Origin: an uncultured Lachnoclostridium sp.
GTDB taxonomy: Bacteria; Bacillota; Clostridia; Lachnospirales; Lachnospiraceae
NCBI GenBank assembly: GCA_944381625.1
Contig: CALWLW010000006.1
Coordinates: 91,974 to 155,973, forward strand
Direction: 5' to 3'
Length of the DNA: 64,000 bases
The notes beneath the pieces were generated by a model, which did not search any database, was not told the origin of the DNA, and saw nothing but the letters and a program-made list of their open reading frames with translations. Made by a program: the position numbers and the translations under genes. Of the stretch, positions 37,865 through 45,110 are shown in pieces; position 1 is the stretch's first letter; every line of letters starts with the position of its first letter.

Positions 37865-40108
37865 ATGTTTGATTTTAGCAGGGAACCGGGGAAAAAATCA
37901 GAGAAAGGAACTGCGTGCCGAAAAAACGGTATCAGGCCGCTCGTTACAATCGTAACACCATTTTATAACGCGGGGAAATATTTCCATCAGACATATAGAT
38001 GTGTCATTAATCAAACATTTCCCTGGTTTGAGTGGCTGATCGTGGACGACGGAAGTACGGAAGAGGATCAGGTACAATTATTACGTCAGTTATGCGCGAC
38101 AGACGCGAGGCTGATTTTGATACAAAAAGAAAATGGAGGGATTGCATCTGCAAGAAATGCCGGGATTGAACGGGCATCAACGGAACTTATTGTGACGCTT
38201 GACGCTGATGATCTGATTGTTCCTACATATCTGGAAGTATTGTACTGGATGATGCATAAGAATCCTGAATATACGTGGGGATATACGAATACAGTGGGAT
38301 TTCAGGAGCAGGAGTACCTGTGGGATCAACCTTTTGATTCCGAGCGGCTGAAAACGTATAATTTTTTGACTTATAGTGGGATAATCCGTAAAAGTGCTCT
38401 TCAGGAAATCGGGGGATATGACTCATCGGAAAAACATTATTATGAAGACTGGCATTTATGGCTCCGCCTGCTGGCGGCAGGGAAAAAACCGGTAAAATCC
38501 AGCTTGTATGGTTTTTGGTACCGCAGGCACGATACTGGGGTTTTGGGAAAAATCAATAATGACGAGAAACTTCGGAATAAAGCTCTTTCCATGATCCGGC
38601 AGGCAGCAGACAGCATTACTGAAGATGTATGCGCAAAAGAGTTTCCGCATGCGCCAAAGGCGAATGGTTTCTGCCGGCCTTCAAAATGCAGTTGGGAATG
38701 CCAGCTGCCTGAAAAAGATGGAGTTTACTCAGTTTTATTGATTATTCCATGGATGCGGATGGGCGGATCGGAGGTATTCGAACTTGAAATTCTCAAAAAT
38801 ATCAACAAAAAAAAGTTCAGCATTTCCATTGTTACGACCGTGGATGCCCCTCTGGAATGGCGACAAAAATTTGAACAGTACACCGACAATATATTTGAAC
38901 TCCCTTCATTTTTGGAGATGGAAGACTATCCGGAATTTATTTCGTATCTGGTTCAAAGCAGAAGAATACAACTTGCTTTCATTACAAATTCATATTATGG
39001 CTACTGCCTGGTTCCATGGCTGAGGATGAAGTTTCCCAGATTAGCAATACTTGATTATGTACACATGGAGGAATGGTATTGGCGAAGTGGGGGATATGCA
39101 CGGATTTCGTCTTCGATGCAGGAAATTACAGAGCATACGTTTGTTTGTAATGAACATACAAGAGACGTTATGATTAAGAAATTTGGCCGGGAACCGAAAG
39201 CTGTAACGACCCTCTATGTTGGAGCTGATCCTGGATGGTATGATCCGGATTGGGTAGAATCAGGACATTGTTACAAAGAACTGAATATACCCAAAGAAAA
39301 GCATATTATTTTATTCCCCTGCAGAATGGACGCTCAGAAAAGACCATTTCTTATGCTGGAGATTGCAAGAGAGATAAAGAAAAGAAATCTTCCTATGGTG
39401 TTTGTGGCTGCCGGGGAAGGGAGTCTTTTAAAACGGATGAAAGAATTTTGTGCTGAAAATGAACTGGAGAGTATGGTGTATTTTACCGGACAGGTGGAAG
39501 ATATGCGGCCGTATTATAAAGACGCGGCGGTTACGCTGAACTGTTCTATAAGAGAAGGGCTTGCACTGACATCGTATGAATCTTTCGCCATGGGCGTGCC
39601 TGTGATCAGTGTGGATGCAGGTGGTCAAGGTGAACTGGTTGATGAGGAAACAGGAAAACTCCTTCCGCTTCTCCAGAATGAGATACTTGACTTTGGAAAA
39701 ACAGATTATACGTTTCAGGAAATAAGTCAATATGCAGATGCTCTGGAAGAAATTTTAAAGGATGCAGAGCGGTATATGTGCTTATGCAAAGCATGCAGAG
39801 AGAGAATATTGGAGAAATATTCGACGGATCATATGACGCATAAGCTGGAACAGGCCTTTTTATATTATATAAATGATCCAGAGCTGATTCTGGCCAGGCA
39901 GGAGAAAGCGGATGCGCTGAGAAAGTTCCCTTCCGTTGTGGAAGAACTGGCGGTTTTATATCATGAAATTGAAGGCAGAGACGCAATGTACCAGACAAGT
40001 ATACCGGCGGAAAGTAAGGAAGAACTGCTGCGTATTGCTGAAAGTAAATGGGGAAGGCGGCTGATAAAATTATTTTTTCGCCTGAGGCTGAACCGATTAT
40101 GGAGGTAA
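37865..40108 (+). CDS. Bifunctional glycosyltransferase (GT2 plus GT4)
   Basis: The 747-residue protein is a second GT2-GT4 fusion. The GT2 part (about residues 20-250) has IVTPFYNAGKYFHQTYRCV, LIVDDGSTEED, ENGGIASARNAGIE and VTLDADDLI. The GT4 part (about 290-690) has LLIIPWMRMGGSEVFELEIL, FPCRMDAQKRPFLMLEI, FVAAGEGSLL and the donor site REGLALTSYESFAMGVPV. ATG 37865 is preferred because GAGGTG lies 7 nt upstream; a TTG at 37850 overlapping the carrier stop is possible. It would add two sugars or build a repeat together with the transferases upstream. Confidence 0.84.
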   Translation: MFDFSREPGKKSEKGTACRKNGIRPLVTIVTPFYNAGKYFHQTYRCVINQTFPWFEWLIVDDGSTEEDQVQLLRQLCATDARLILIQKENGGIASARNAGIERASTELIVTLDADDLIVPTYLEVLYWMMHKNPEYTWGYTNTVGFQEQEYLWDQPFDSERLKTYNFLTYSGIIRKSALQEIGGYDSSEKHYYEDWHLWLRLLAAGKKPVKSSLYGFWYRRHDTGVLGKINNDEKLRNKALSMIRQAADSITEDVCAKEFPHAPKANGFCRPSKCSWECQLPEKDGVYSVLLIIPWMRMGGSEVFELEILKNINKKKFSISIVTTVDAPLEWRQKFEQYTDNIFELPSFLEMEDYPEFISYLVQSRRIQLAFITNSYYGYCLVPWLRMKFPRLAILDYVHMEEWYWRSGGYARISSSMQEITEHTFVCNEHTRDVMIKKFGREPKAVTTLYVGADPGWYDPDWVESGHCYKELNIPKEKHIILFPCRMDAQKRPFLMLEIAREIKKRNLPMVFVAAGEGSLLKRMKEFCAENELESMVYFTGQVEDMRPYYKDAAVTLNCSIREGLALTSYESFAMGVPVISVDAGGQGELVDEETGKLLPLLQNEILDFGKTDYTFQEISQYADALEEILKDAERYMCLCKACRERILEKYSTDHMTHKLEQAFLYYINDPELILARQEKADALRKFPSVVEELAVLYHEIEGRDAMYQTSIPAESKEELLRIAESKWGRRLIKLFFRLRLNRLWR

Positions 40109-40112
40109 AGCA

Positions 40113-40889
40113 TTGAAAGAGAAATGGATGGAATTAAAAAAATATATGCCGCTTCTTGGAGAATTGGTGATCAGAGATATAAAAGTAAGATACCGGAGGT
40201 CTGCTCTGGGAATTTTATGGACAGTGCTGACTCCGCTTCTGACGATGATGGTAATGACACTGCTTTTTTCAAAGCTCTTTATCAATGATATTCAGAACTT
40301 TGCAGTATACTATTTTACCGGGTATATTTTGTATAGTTTTTGCAACGAGTCTACCATGACAGCGCTGAGGTCAGTAATTGATAACCAGAATTTGATAAAA
40401 AAAGTTTATATACCTACATATCTGTTCCCTTTGTCCAAGATTGCATCTGCGTTAATGAACCTGTTATTTTCTTTTATAGCACTTTTGATTGTCATGCTGT
40501 TTACGGGAGCGGTTTTTCACCCTGCTATTTTCCTGTCGGTCATAGTTGTGTTTTTTCTGGCAGTATTTTGTCTGGGCCTGGGAATGATTTTATGCACAAT
40601 GTTTGTTTTCTTTCGTGATATCGGTCATTTTTATGGAGTTGTCACTTTACTCTGGATGTATCTCACGCCGATTTTTTATCCGGCATCATTGTTGGAGAGT
40701 ACAGCGCCGCTGCTTTTAAAGTGTAATCCTTTATATTATTATATAGGCGCATTTCGAAGTCTGATTATGGATGGGAAGATGCCGTCTTTGCAAATATGTC
40801 TTTTGGGAATAGCAGCTGCAGCGGCGATGCTGGCAGCAGGAGCATATGTGTTTGAGAAACGCAAAAAGGAATTTATATTATATATTTAA
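40113..40889 (+). CDS. wzm: ABC-2 type polysaccharide export permease (Wzm/TagG-type)
   Basis: The 258-residue permease has six predicted helices and the family start LVIRDIKVRYRRSALGILWTVLTPL (from about residue 18), with the late motif LTPIFYPASLLE and NPLYYYIGAFRSLI. It pairs with the ATPase at 26361 to move the finished lipid-linked glycan across the membrane. Start is TTG 40113 with GGAGG upstream. It ends the operon; only 18 bp separate it from the convergent recombinase-like gene and no terminator is visible there, so transcripts from the two sides may collide. Confidence 0.9.
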   Translation: MKEKWMELKKYMPLLGELVIRDIKVRYRRSALGILWTVLTPLLTMMVMTLLFSKLFINDIQNFAVYYFTGYILYSFCNESTMTALRSVIDNQNLIKKVYIPTYLFPLSKIASALMNLLFSFIALLIVMLFTGAVFHPAIFLSVIVVFFLAVFCLGLGMILCTMFVFFRDIGHFYGVVTLLWMYLTPIFYPASLLESTAPLLLKCNPLYYYIGAFRSLIMDGKMPSLQICLLGIAAAAAMLAAGAYVFEKRKKEFILYI

Positions 40890-40907
40890 CCGGGCATTCT
40901 GCATCTC

Positions 40908-41714
40908 TTATGCCTTCCACCCAACCGTCTGCTCCTCTTTTTCCAGAAGCTGGTCATATTGCCGTCGGATCAGCTCCTGGAGCCCTTCCAGGATACGGGC
41001 CTGCGTACTCTGATACAGCTTCCGCAGGCAAAGGGGATTCGCTTTTTTTTCCGATACCTGTGCATCGTGGCAGAGCTTGCGGATGCTGGAATAGACGTTA
41101 TTCCGTTCCAGGGGGCGCCCGTTTCTGGTCACAAAGACGGGACCGGAAGTGATGTTCTGCCGGCGGGCATAGTCCAGAAGCTCATCCCTCAGGAAGACCG
41201 GCATGCGGGACAGGGCGCTGTCCATGTTGGAAGCCGCCTGCCGGCGCAGGGCTTCCACCGTGATGTCCGGCAGATCCTGGAGGAGAGAGCCGGTGACACA
41301 GAGGGTCTTGATCAAAAGATACAGACGTTCGTTTTCGTGAAGTTTAGCAGTCTGCAGAAGACGCAGATATTCCTCCCGTGTCAGCTCTTCCGGTTCTTCG
41401 GACGTATGATTCCGAAAGGGAAGGAGCCTCAGATCATTCCGCCCATAGAATGAGGCATAACTGTTGACGGCGGCAATCCGGACGTTTTTTGTCTGAATCG
41501 AGCAGTCTTCTTTTTCCAATGCCTCCCGCCAGGAAGCGAGAGAATCAGAATCAAGTATCCCCGGATCTGGGAAATTATGGCATAATTTTTCTAAAACCCG
41601 GCGATAACTGTCGAGGGTGCTGGCACCGCGGCCCTTTTTCCGGAAATGTTCCAGAAACATATCGATTTTTTCCTGATTAATGGTAAATGGATTAGCGTGA
41701 GTTGTCTGCTGCAA
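40908..41714 (-). CDS. Degenerate tyrosine-recombinase-like protein (left of the invertible segment)
   Basis: The 268-residue protein has an N-terminal SAM-like core-binding region (about residues 12-100, with FLEHFRKKGRGASTLDSYRRVL) and the remains of a tyrosine-recombinase catalytic domain. Key residues are missing: the box I arginine position in VTGSLLQDL is Leu, the box II histidine in PLCLRKLY is Leu, and no GH or nucleophile tyrosine motif follows. It is unlikely to cut DNA and may act as a DNA-binding or accessory factor. Start TTG 41714 has AAGGAG 7 nt upstream. Its start lies 31 bp from the left inverted repeat, and the leftward promoter inside the invertible segment points straight at it. 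Confidence 0.75.
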   Translation of the reverse strand: MQQTTHANPFTINQEKIDMFLEHFRKKGRGASTLDSYRRVLEKLCHNFPDPGILDSDSLASWREALEKEDCSIQTKNVRIAAVNSYASFYGRNDLRLLPFRNHTSEEPEELTREEYLRLLQTAKLHENERLYLLIKTLCVTGSLLQDLPDITVEALRRQAASNMDSALSRMPVFLRDELLDYARRQNITSGPVFVTRNGRPLERNNVYSSIRKLCHDAQVSEKKANPLCLRKLYQSTQARILEGLQELIRRQYDQLLEKEEQTVGWKA

Positions 41715-41745
41715 GCAGGGACTCCTTCCCGGTCCGGCGTCTTTT

Positions 41746-41774
41746 TGTCATAAAGTATAACACTTCATGACAGG
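41746..41774 (+). repeat. Left inverted repeat / crossover site
   Basis: Begins TGTCATAAAG, 7-nt spacer TATAACA, then CTTCATGACA and GG. The two 10-bp arms are complementary at 9 of 10 positions, the usual architecture of a tyrosine recombinase core site. All 29 bases are complementary to 43157-43185; identity stops abruptly on both sides. Confidence 0.85.
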
Positions 41775-41808
41775 CTTATTGGACGTTTCTGACCTTTTTT
41801 ATGCCAAC

Positions 41809-41837
41809 ATTTTACCTTTACAGAAGATAAAAGTCAA
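41809..41837 (-). promoter_or_regulatory. Outward promoter inside the invertible segment
   Basis: On the - strand TTGACT (41832-41837), exactly 17 nt, then TAAAAT (41809-41814); each box matches consensus at 5 of 6 positions. It reads out through the left repeat towards the gene at 40908-41714. After inversion the -10 would lie at 43117-43122 on the + strand and read through the right repeat towards 43412. Confidence 0.6.
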
Positions 41838-41967
41838 CGGAGTATGACTTTGCATAATCTGAAAGCCGCAAATATGAGCCTGGAACTAAGAAGGAAGGTA
41901 CCTGATTTCAGGATTAATGGTCAAAGAGAGGGTCGGAACAGCAGGACAGAGAAAGGAGTGGCGGAAG

Positions 41968-43128
41968 ATGGCAAGGCATGGAGAAAATATCAGAAAAAGA
42001 AAGGATGGGCGATGGGAAGCCAGGTATATATGCGGATATCAGGAAAACGGCAGGGCAAAATATAAATCTATTTATGGGAAGACTTATCTGGAAGTCAGGA
42101 ACGCAAAAAGAGCGATGGATGCGGAACAAATATTGCCCGGTCCCATAATTAAAAGCACAGAAATCACTTATGGAACGTTGCTGGAAGACTGGCTGGAGAC
42201 AATACGGATTGAAGTAAAAGAATCCACATATTCCCGTTATGTTTTTTTGATAGACAGGCATATTAAACCGGAACTTGGGAAGATCCGGCTGGCAAAACTG
42301 ACGGCTGCGGAGATTGAATATTTCATATATCAAAAATTGCAGGATGGCCGGTTGGACGGAAAAGGAGGCCTATCTCCCAAAACAGTGAGCGGCCTGGTGT
42401 CTGTGATCCGCCTGTCATTAATTTTCGCAGAAAACCGGAATTATGGATGTATGAAGACTGCTTCAGTTAAAAATCCGCGACAGACGCCTTCCCGGATGCA
42501 GATTTTATCTGAAGAAGAACAGAAAAAGCTGGAATCCTGTATCATGGAAAGGTTTGATACCATCCATATGGGAATATTGGTTTCTCTGTACACAGGGCTG
42601 AGAATAGGTGAAATATGTGCGCTGCGCTGGGGAGATATAGATGAAGAGGGAGGGACACTTACCGTGCAGAGAACGTTGATGCGGATACAAAATACAGATG
42701 AGATAAAATTTGCAAAAACAAAGCTGATTATGGATACGCCAAAAACCGAATGCTCCAGCCGGATGATTCCTATTCCCTCTTTTTTGTCGAAGGTGCTGGA
42801 AATGAACAGAAAAAGAGACTCGGCCTACATTCTGACAGGTTCTGAACGTTACCTGGAACCAAGAAGATATTATTCAAAATACAAAAAAATTTTAGAAGAA
42901 TGCGGCCTGCAGCGTTTTACGTACCATACGCTTCGTCATACATTTGCCACTCGCTGCATTGAAAATGGATTTGACCTGAAATCTTTGTCAGAAATACTCG
43001 GCCATGCCAATGTATCCACCACCCTGCAGCGGTATGTACACCCTTCTATGAACCTGAAACGCAGACACATGGAACAGTTGGAAAAGATCAGTATTTGTGG
43101 TCATAAATCTGGTCACCCGGAGCGCTGA
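41968..43128 (+). CDS. Tyrosine recombinase (DNA invertase candidate)
   Basis: The 386-residue integrase has an N-terminal arm-type DNA-binding domain (about residues 5-55, RKDGRWEARYICGYQENG), a core-binding SAM-like domain (about 65-165) and a full catalytic domain: Arg212 in YTGLRIGE, His320 and Arg323 in HTLRHTFATR, His346 in LGHANVST and the nucleophile Tyr356 in RYVHPS. All expected catalytic residues are present, unlike its two neighbours. The ATG at 41968 has AGAAAGGAG 9 nt upstream; an in-frame start at 41917 lacks one. It lies wholly inside the 29-bp inverted repeats, so inversion would flip the gene with its own segment. It resembles Tn916-type integrases, but no excisionase or transfer gene is nearby. 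Confidence 0.92.
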   Translation: MARHGENIRKRKDGRWEARYICGYQENGRAKYKSIYGKTYLEVRNAKRAMDAEQILPGPIIKSTEITYGTLLEDWLETIRIEVKESTYSRYVFLIDRHIKPELGKIRLAKLTAAEIEYFIYQKLQDGRLDGKGGLSPKTVSGLVSVIRLSLIFAENRNYGCMKTASVKNPRQTPSRMQILSEEEQKKLESCIMERFDTIHMGILVSLYTGLRIGEICALRWGDIDEEGGTLTVQRTLMRIQNTDEIKFAKTKLIMDTPKTECSSRMIPIPSFLSKVLEMNRKRDSAYILTGSERYLEPRRYYSKYKKILEECGLQRFTYHTLRHTFATRCIENGFDLKSLSEILGHANVSTTLQRYVHPSMNLKRRHMEQLEKISICGHKSGHPER

Positions 43129-43156
43129 AAACCGGATTATGCATAAAAACACAGAT

Positions 43157-43185
43157 CCTGTCATGAAGTGTTATACTTTATGACA
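43157..43185 (-). repeat. Right inverted repeat / crossover site
   Basis: Exact reverse complement of 41746-41774, starting 28 bp after the recombinase stop codon. Read on the + strand it is CCTGTCATGAAG, then TGTTATA, then CTTTATGACA. Confidence 0.85.
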
Positions 43186-43324
43186 GAATGCCGCCGCAGC
43201 GAACACGCTCTGTATATTCTATTTTATTCCCCCATTTTACAATTTTATACAAAAGAATTAAGAAATTGAATGATGTAAGGGAAGATAGATTTGTCGATTT
43301 TTCAGCCGGTTCGTATGATATTTA

Positions 43325-43353
43325 TTGAAAAACCATATATGATTTGCTATACT
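43325..43353 (+). promoter_or_regulatory. Promoter of the zinc-ribbon recombinase-like gene
   Basis: TTGAAA (43325-43330), 17 nt, TATACT (43348-43353). It gives the right-hand gene a promoter of its own that does not depend on the orientation of the invertible segment. Confidence 0.65.
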
Positions 43354-43364
43354 TTAATAAATAA

Positions 43365-43380
43365 CATAATAATAATTATG
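43365..43380 (+). promoter_or_regulatory. CATAAT-N4-ATTATG palindrome, copy 3 (recombinase-like gene)
   Basis: CATAATAATAATTATG is a perfect 6-4-6 palindrome about 5 nt past the expected transcription start, followed by AAATAAATACGAGAG, which matches the flanks of the copies at 13973 and 20727. The placement would suit repression, including autorepression. Confidence 0.65.
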
Positions 43381-43411
43381 AAATAAATACGAGAGAGAAA
43401 GTGATGAGAGG

Positions 43412-44854
43412 ATGTCAAGGAAGAGGAATGATCTGACGGGGAAACGTTTTGGGAAACTGGAGGTTATCGGATTTGCCGGATATGGAAAGAGCGGAAGGCA
43501 GCAGGCTTCCATGTGGAAATGCAGATGTGACTGCGGCAATGAGTGCGTTGTGTATGGATATCTGCTTCAAAGCGGAAGAAGAAAAAGTTGTGGATGTATC
43601 CGCTCTACAGCAGAGCAAATGCGGGGGAAAAGATTTGGAAAACTGACCGTGACAGGGGAAGATCCGGACAATAAAACTACACTCCAGAAGGTAATCTGCC
43701 GCTGCGACTGCGGAAGGGAGAAAAGTGTCGCGACCCGTGATCTGAAAAACGGAAAAGTAACAAGCTGCGGCTGTGATAAGATGAGGGGGAGACGGGGATC
43801 CGATTTCCGGGAACGTCAGTATAACGCCGGAATGGAAGAAAAGAGATCCGCGTTTCAAAAAGGGGATTTTTCCGGCATCCATGATTTAAATGACTGGGTA
43901 TATATTTGGCTGAGGGACATTCTGCCCAATGTGGTGAAGGCGACGACGATTCAGATGTACGGGGAGACAATGGAACATCATATACTGCCTGTACTGGGAA
44001 AAGAATATCTGGAAGAAATAACGGAGAAAAAAGTAAATGAATGGGTCAGGCTGCTGCAGAACACAGAGATACCAGGCACTCAGAATGGAAAAATGACGGA
44101 GGGAACCGTCCGGAATACACTGTCTGTGCTGAGCGGCTGTCTAAGAGATGCGCAGAAATACGGTCTCACGGACAGGAATCCCTGCCAGGAAGCAGCATGG
44201 ACATTGAAAAGTAAAAATGTGGGGGAAGAAAAGATCTGGCTGGATGAAACGCAGGTCGCGCGTCTGGATTCCGTACTGGCAGGATACTGCGATGAAGAAG
44301 GGTATCCTCTGGGGATCGGATTCCGGCTGGTGCTTTACGGAGGAATCTCTCTGAGCGAGGCGGCGGCGCTTAGATGGATGGACGTGGATTTTGATCGGAA
44401 ATGTCTTCATATCCGCAACTTTATTTCTGTGAAACGGGACGCATCAAAGGACGGAGTATCGAGGGAATATGAGATTGAAAAACTGACCGGCAGAAAGCAC
44501 AGAGATGTACCGGTGCCGGATTTCCTGTTGAGACAGCTGGAAGAGATCCGGGGAAGTTATAAGCCTGAAGAAGAGATGTTTGTGCTTTGCCAGTCGAAGA
44601 CTTCGCCGATTCGGATAGACCGTATGAGAGCGGCGCTTATGAGGAAGGCCCGCTCCTGCGGCATGGGGACGGTGACTCCGAGGATGCTCAGAGATACCTA
44701 TGCAATGAGGGCCGTACAGGCAGGAGCGCCCTCCGACATGATTGCGGAATTGATGGGGTATGCTTCATCACAGCAGGTAATCCGCAGATATATGCCTCTT
44801 TCTGCGTTGGGCAAACAGGATCTGGTCAACCAGATGTTTGCAGCTTCAAACTAA
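43412..44854 (+). CDS. Zinc-ribbon-repeat / degenerate tyrosine recombinase fusion (candidate regulator)
   Basis: The 480-residue protein begins with two tandem repeats, TGKRFGKLEVIG (about residues 9-62) and RGKRFGKLTVTG (about 71-121), each with a CxCxC...CGC cysteine set (37/39/41/60/62 and 96/98/100/119/121). Such modules occur in phage and mobile-element DNA-binding proteins. A SAM-like region (about 160-255) and a tyrosine-recombinase fold follow, but box I arginine is Ser313, the box II histidine is Arg424 and the later histidine is Tyr450, while Arg427 and Tyr460 remain. Catalysis is therefore doubtful and DNA binding likely. It lies just right of the invertible segment, and its promoter carries the palindrome shared with the fibre and glycan operons. 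Confidence 0.75.
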   Translation: MSRKRNDLTGKRFGKLEVIGFAGYGKSGRQQASMWKCRCDCGNECVVYGYLLQSGRRKSCGCIRSTAEQMRGKRFGKLTVTGEDPDNKTTLQKVICRCDCGREKSVATRDLKNGKVTSCGCDKMRGRRGSDFRERQYNAGMEEKRSAFQKGDFSGIHDLNDWVYIWLRDILPNVVKATTIQMYGETMEHHILPVLGKEYLEEITEKKVNEWVRLLQNTEIPGTQNGKMTEGTVRNTLSVLSGCLRDAQKYGLTDRNPCQEAAWTLKSKNVGEEKIWLDETQVARLDSVLAGYCDEEGYPLGIGFRLVLYGGISLSEAAALRWMDVDFDRKCLHIRNFISVKRDASKDGVSREYEIEKLTGRKHRDVPVPDFLLRQLEEIRGSYKPEEEMFVLCQSKTSPIRIDRMRAALMRKARSCGMGTVTPRMLRDTYAMRAVQAGAPSDMIAELMGYASSQQVIRRYMPLSALGKQDLVNQMFAASN

Positions 44855-44911
44855 AATCACCGATTTCGACATCTGCCGGATTTGTGATGAGATAATACGT
44901 AAAAAACCACC

Positions 44912-44946
44912 GACCGGGAACTGTCAGGACTGGACAGTTCCCGGTC
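44912..44946. terminator. Hairpin between the recombinase cassette and the phosphatase operon
   Basis: A perfect 14-bp stem (GACCGGGAACTGTC, 44912-44925, with 44933-44946). The - strand side is followed by TTTTTT, the + strand side only by a short CTTT, so it works best against leftward transcription but may act both ways. Confidence 0.65.
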
Positions 44947-44975
44947 AGTGGCTTTGGAAATAATTCAAATAATTC

Positions 44976-45004
44976 TTGCATACGGCATATGAGTATGCTA
45001 CAAT
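44976..45004 (+). promoter_or_regulatory. Promoter of the PP2C-kinase-Ig operon
   Basis: TTGCAT (44976-44981), 17 nt, TACAAT (44999-45004). A 14-bp perfect palindrome, GGCGGGATCCCGCC (45034-45047), lies in the leader about 35 nt downstream and could be an operator or a short hairpin. Confidence 0.65.
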
Positions 45005-45110
45005 AAGTCCATCAATTATTTCGGAAACATTCCGGCGGGATCCCGCCAGTATTTCCCAGACAATTTTGCAAAACAGAATGAAATATCCCGGCAGAGGTAT
45101 ACGGAGCGAT

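Larger units (their letters stand above)
41746..43185. mobile_element. Putative invertible segment carrying its own recombinase
   Basis: A 1440-bp segment is bounded by a perfect 29-bp inverted repeat and contains one intact tyrosine recombinase gene plus an outward promoter. Inverted crossover sites for a tyrosine recombinase give inversion, not excision. It lies between two degenerate recombinase homologues. A position p would map to 84931 minus p after inversion. An IS-like element is less likely, because transposons with this recombinase type lack such terminal repeats. Confidence 0.75.

Noticed and set aside
43171..43180. TATACT inside the right repeat (and its mirror in the left repeat) as a promoter -10 box
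   Set aside because: No -35-like sequence lies 16-18 nt upstream of either, so the match is attributed to the crossover spacer.
41746..43185. The inverted repeats as terminal repeats of an insertion sequence
   Set aside because: No flanking target duplication was seen, the only gene is a tyrosine recombinase, and the internal arm-spacer-arm structure fits a crossover site better than a transposon end.
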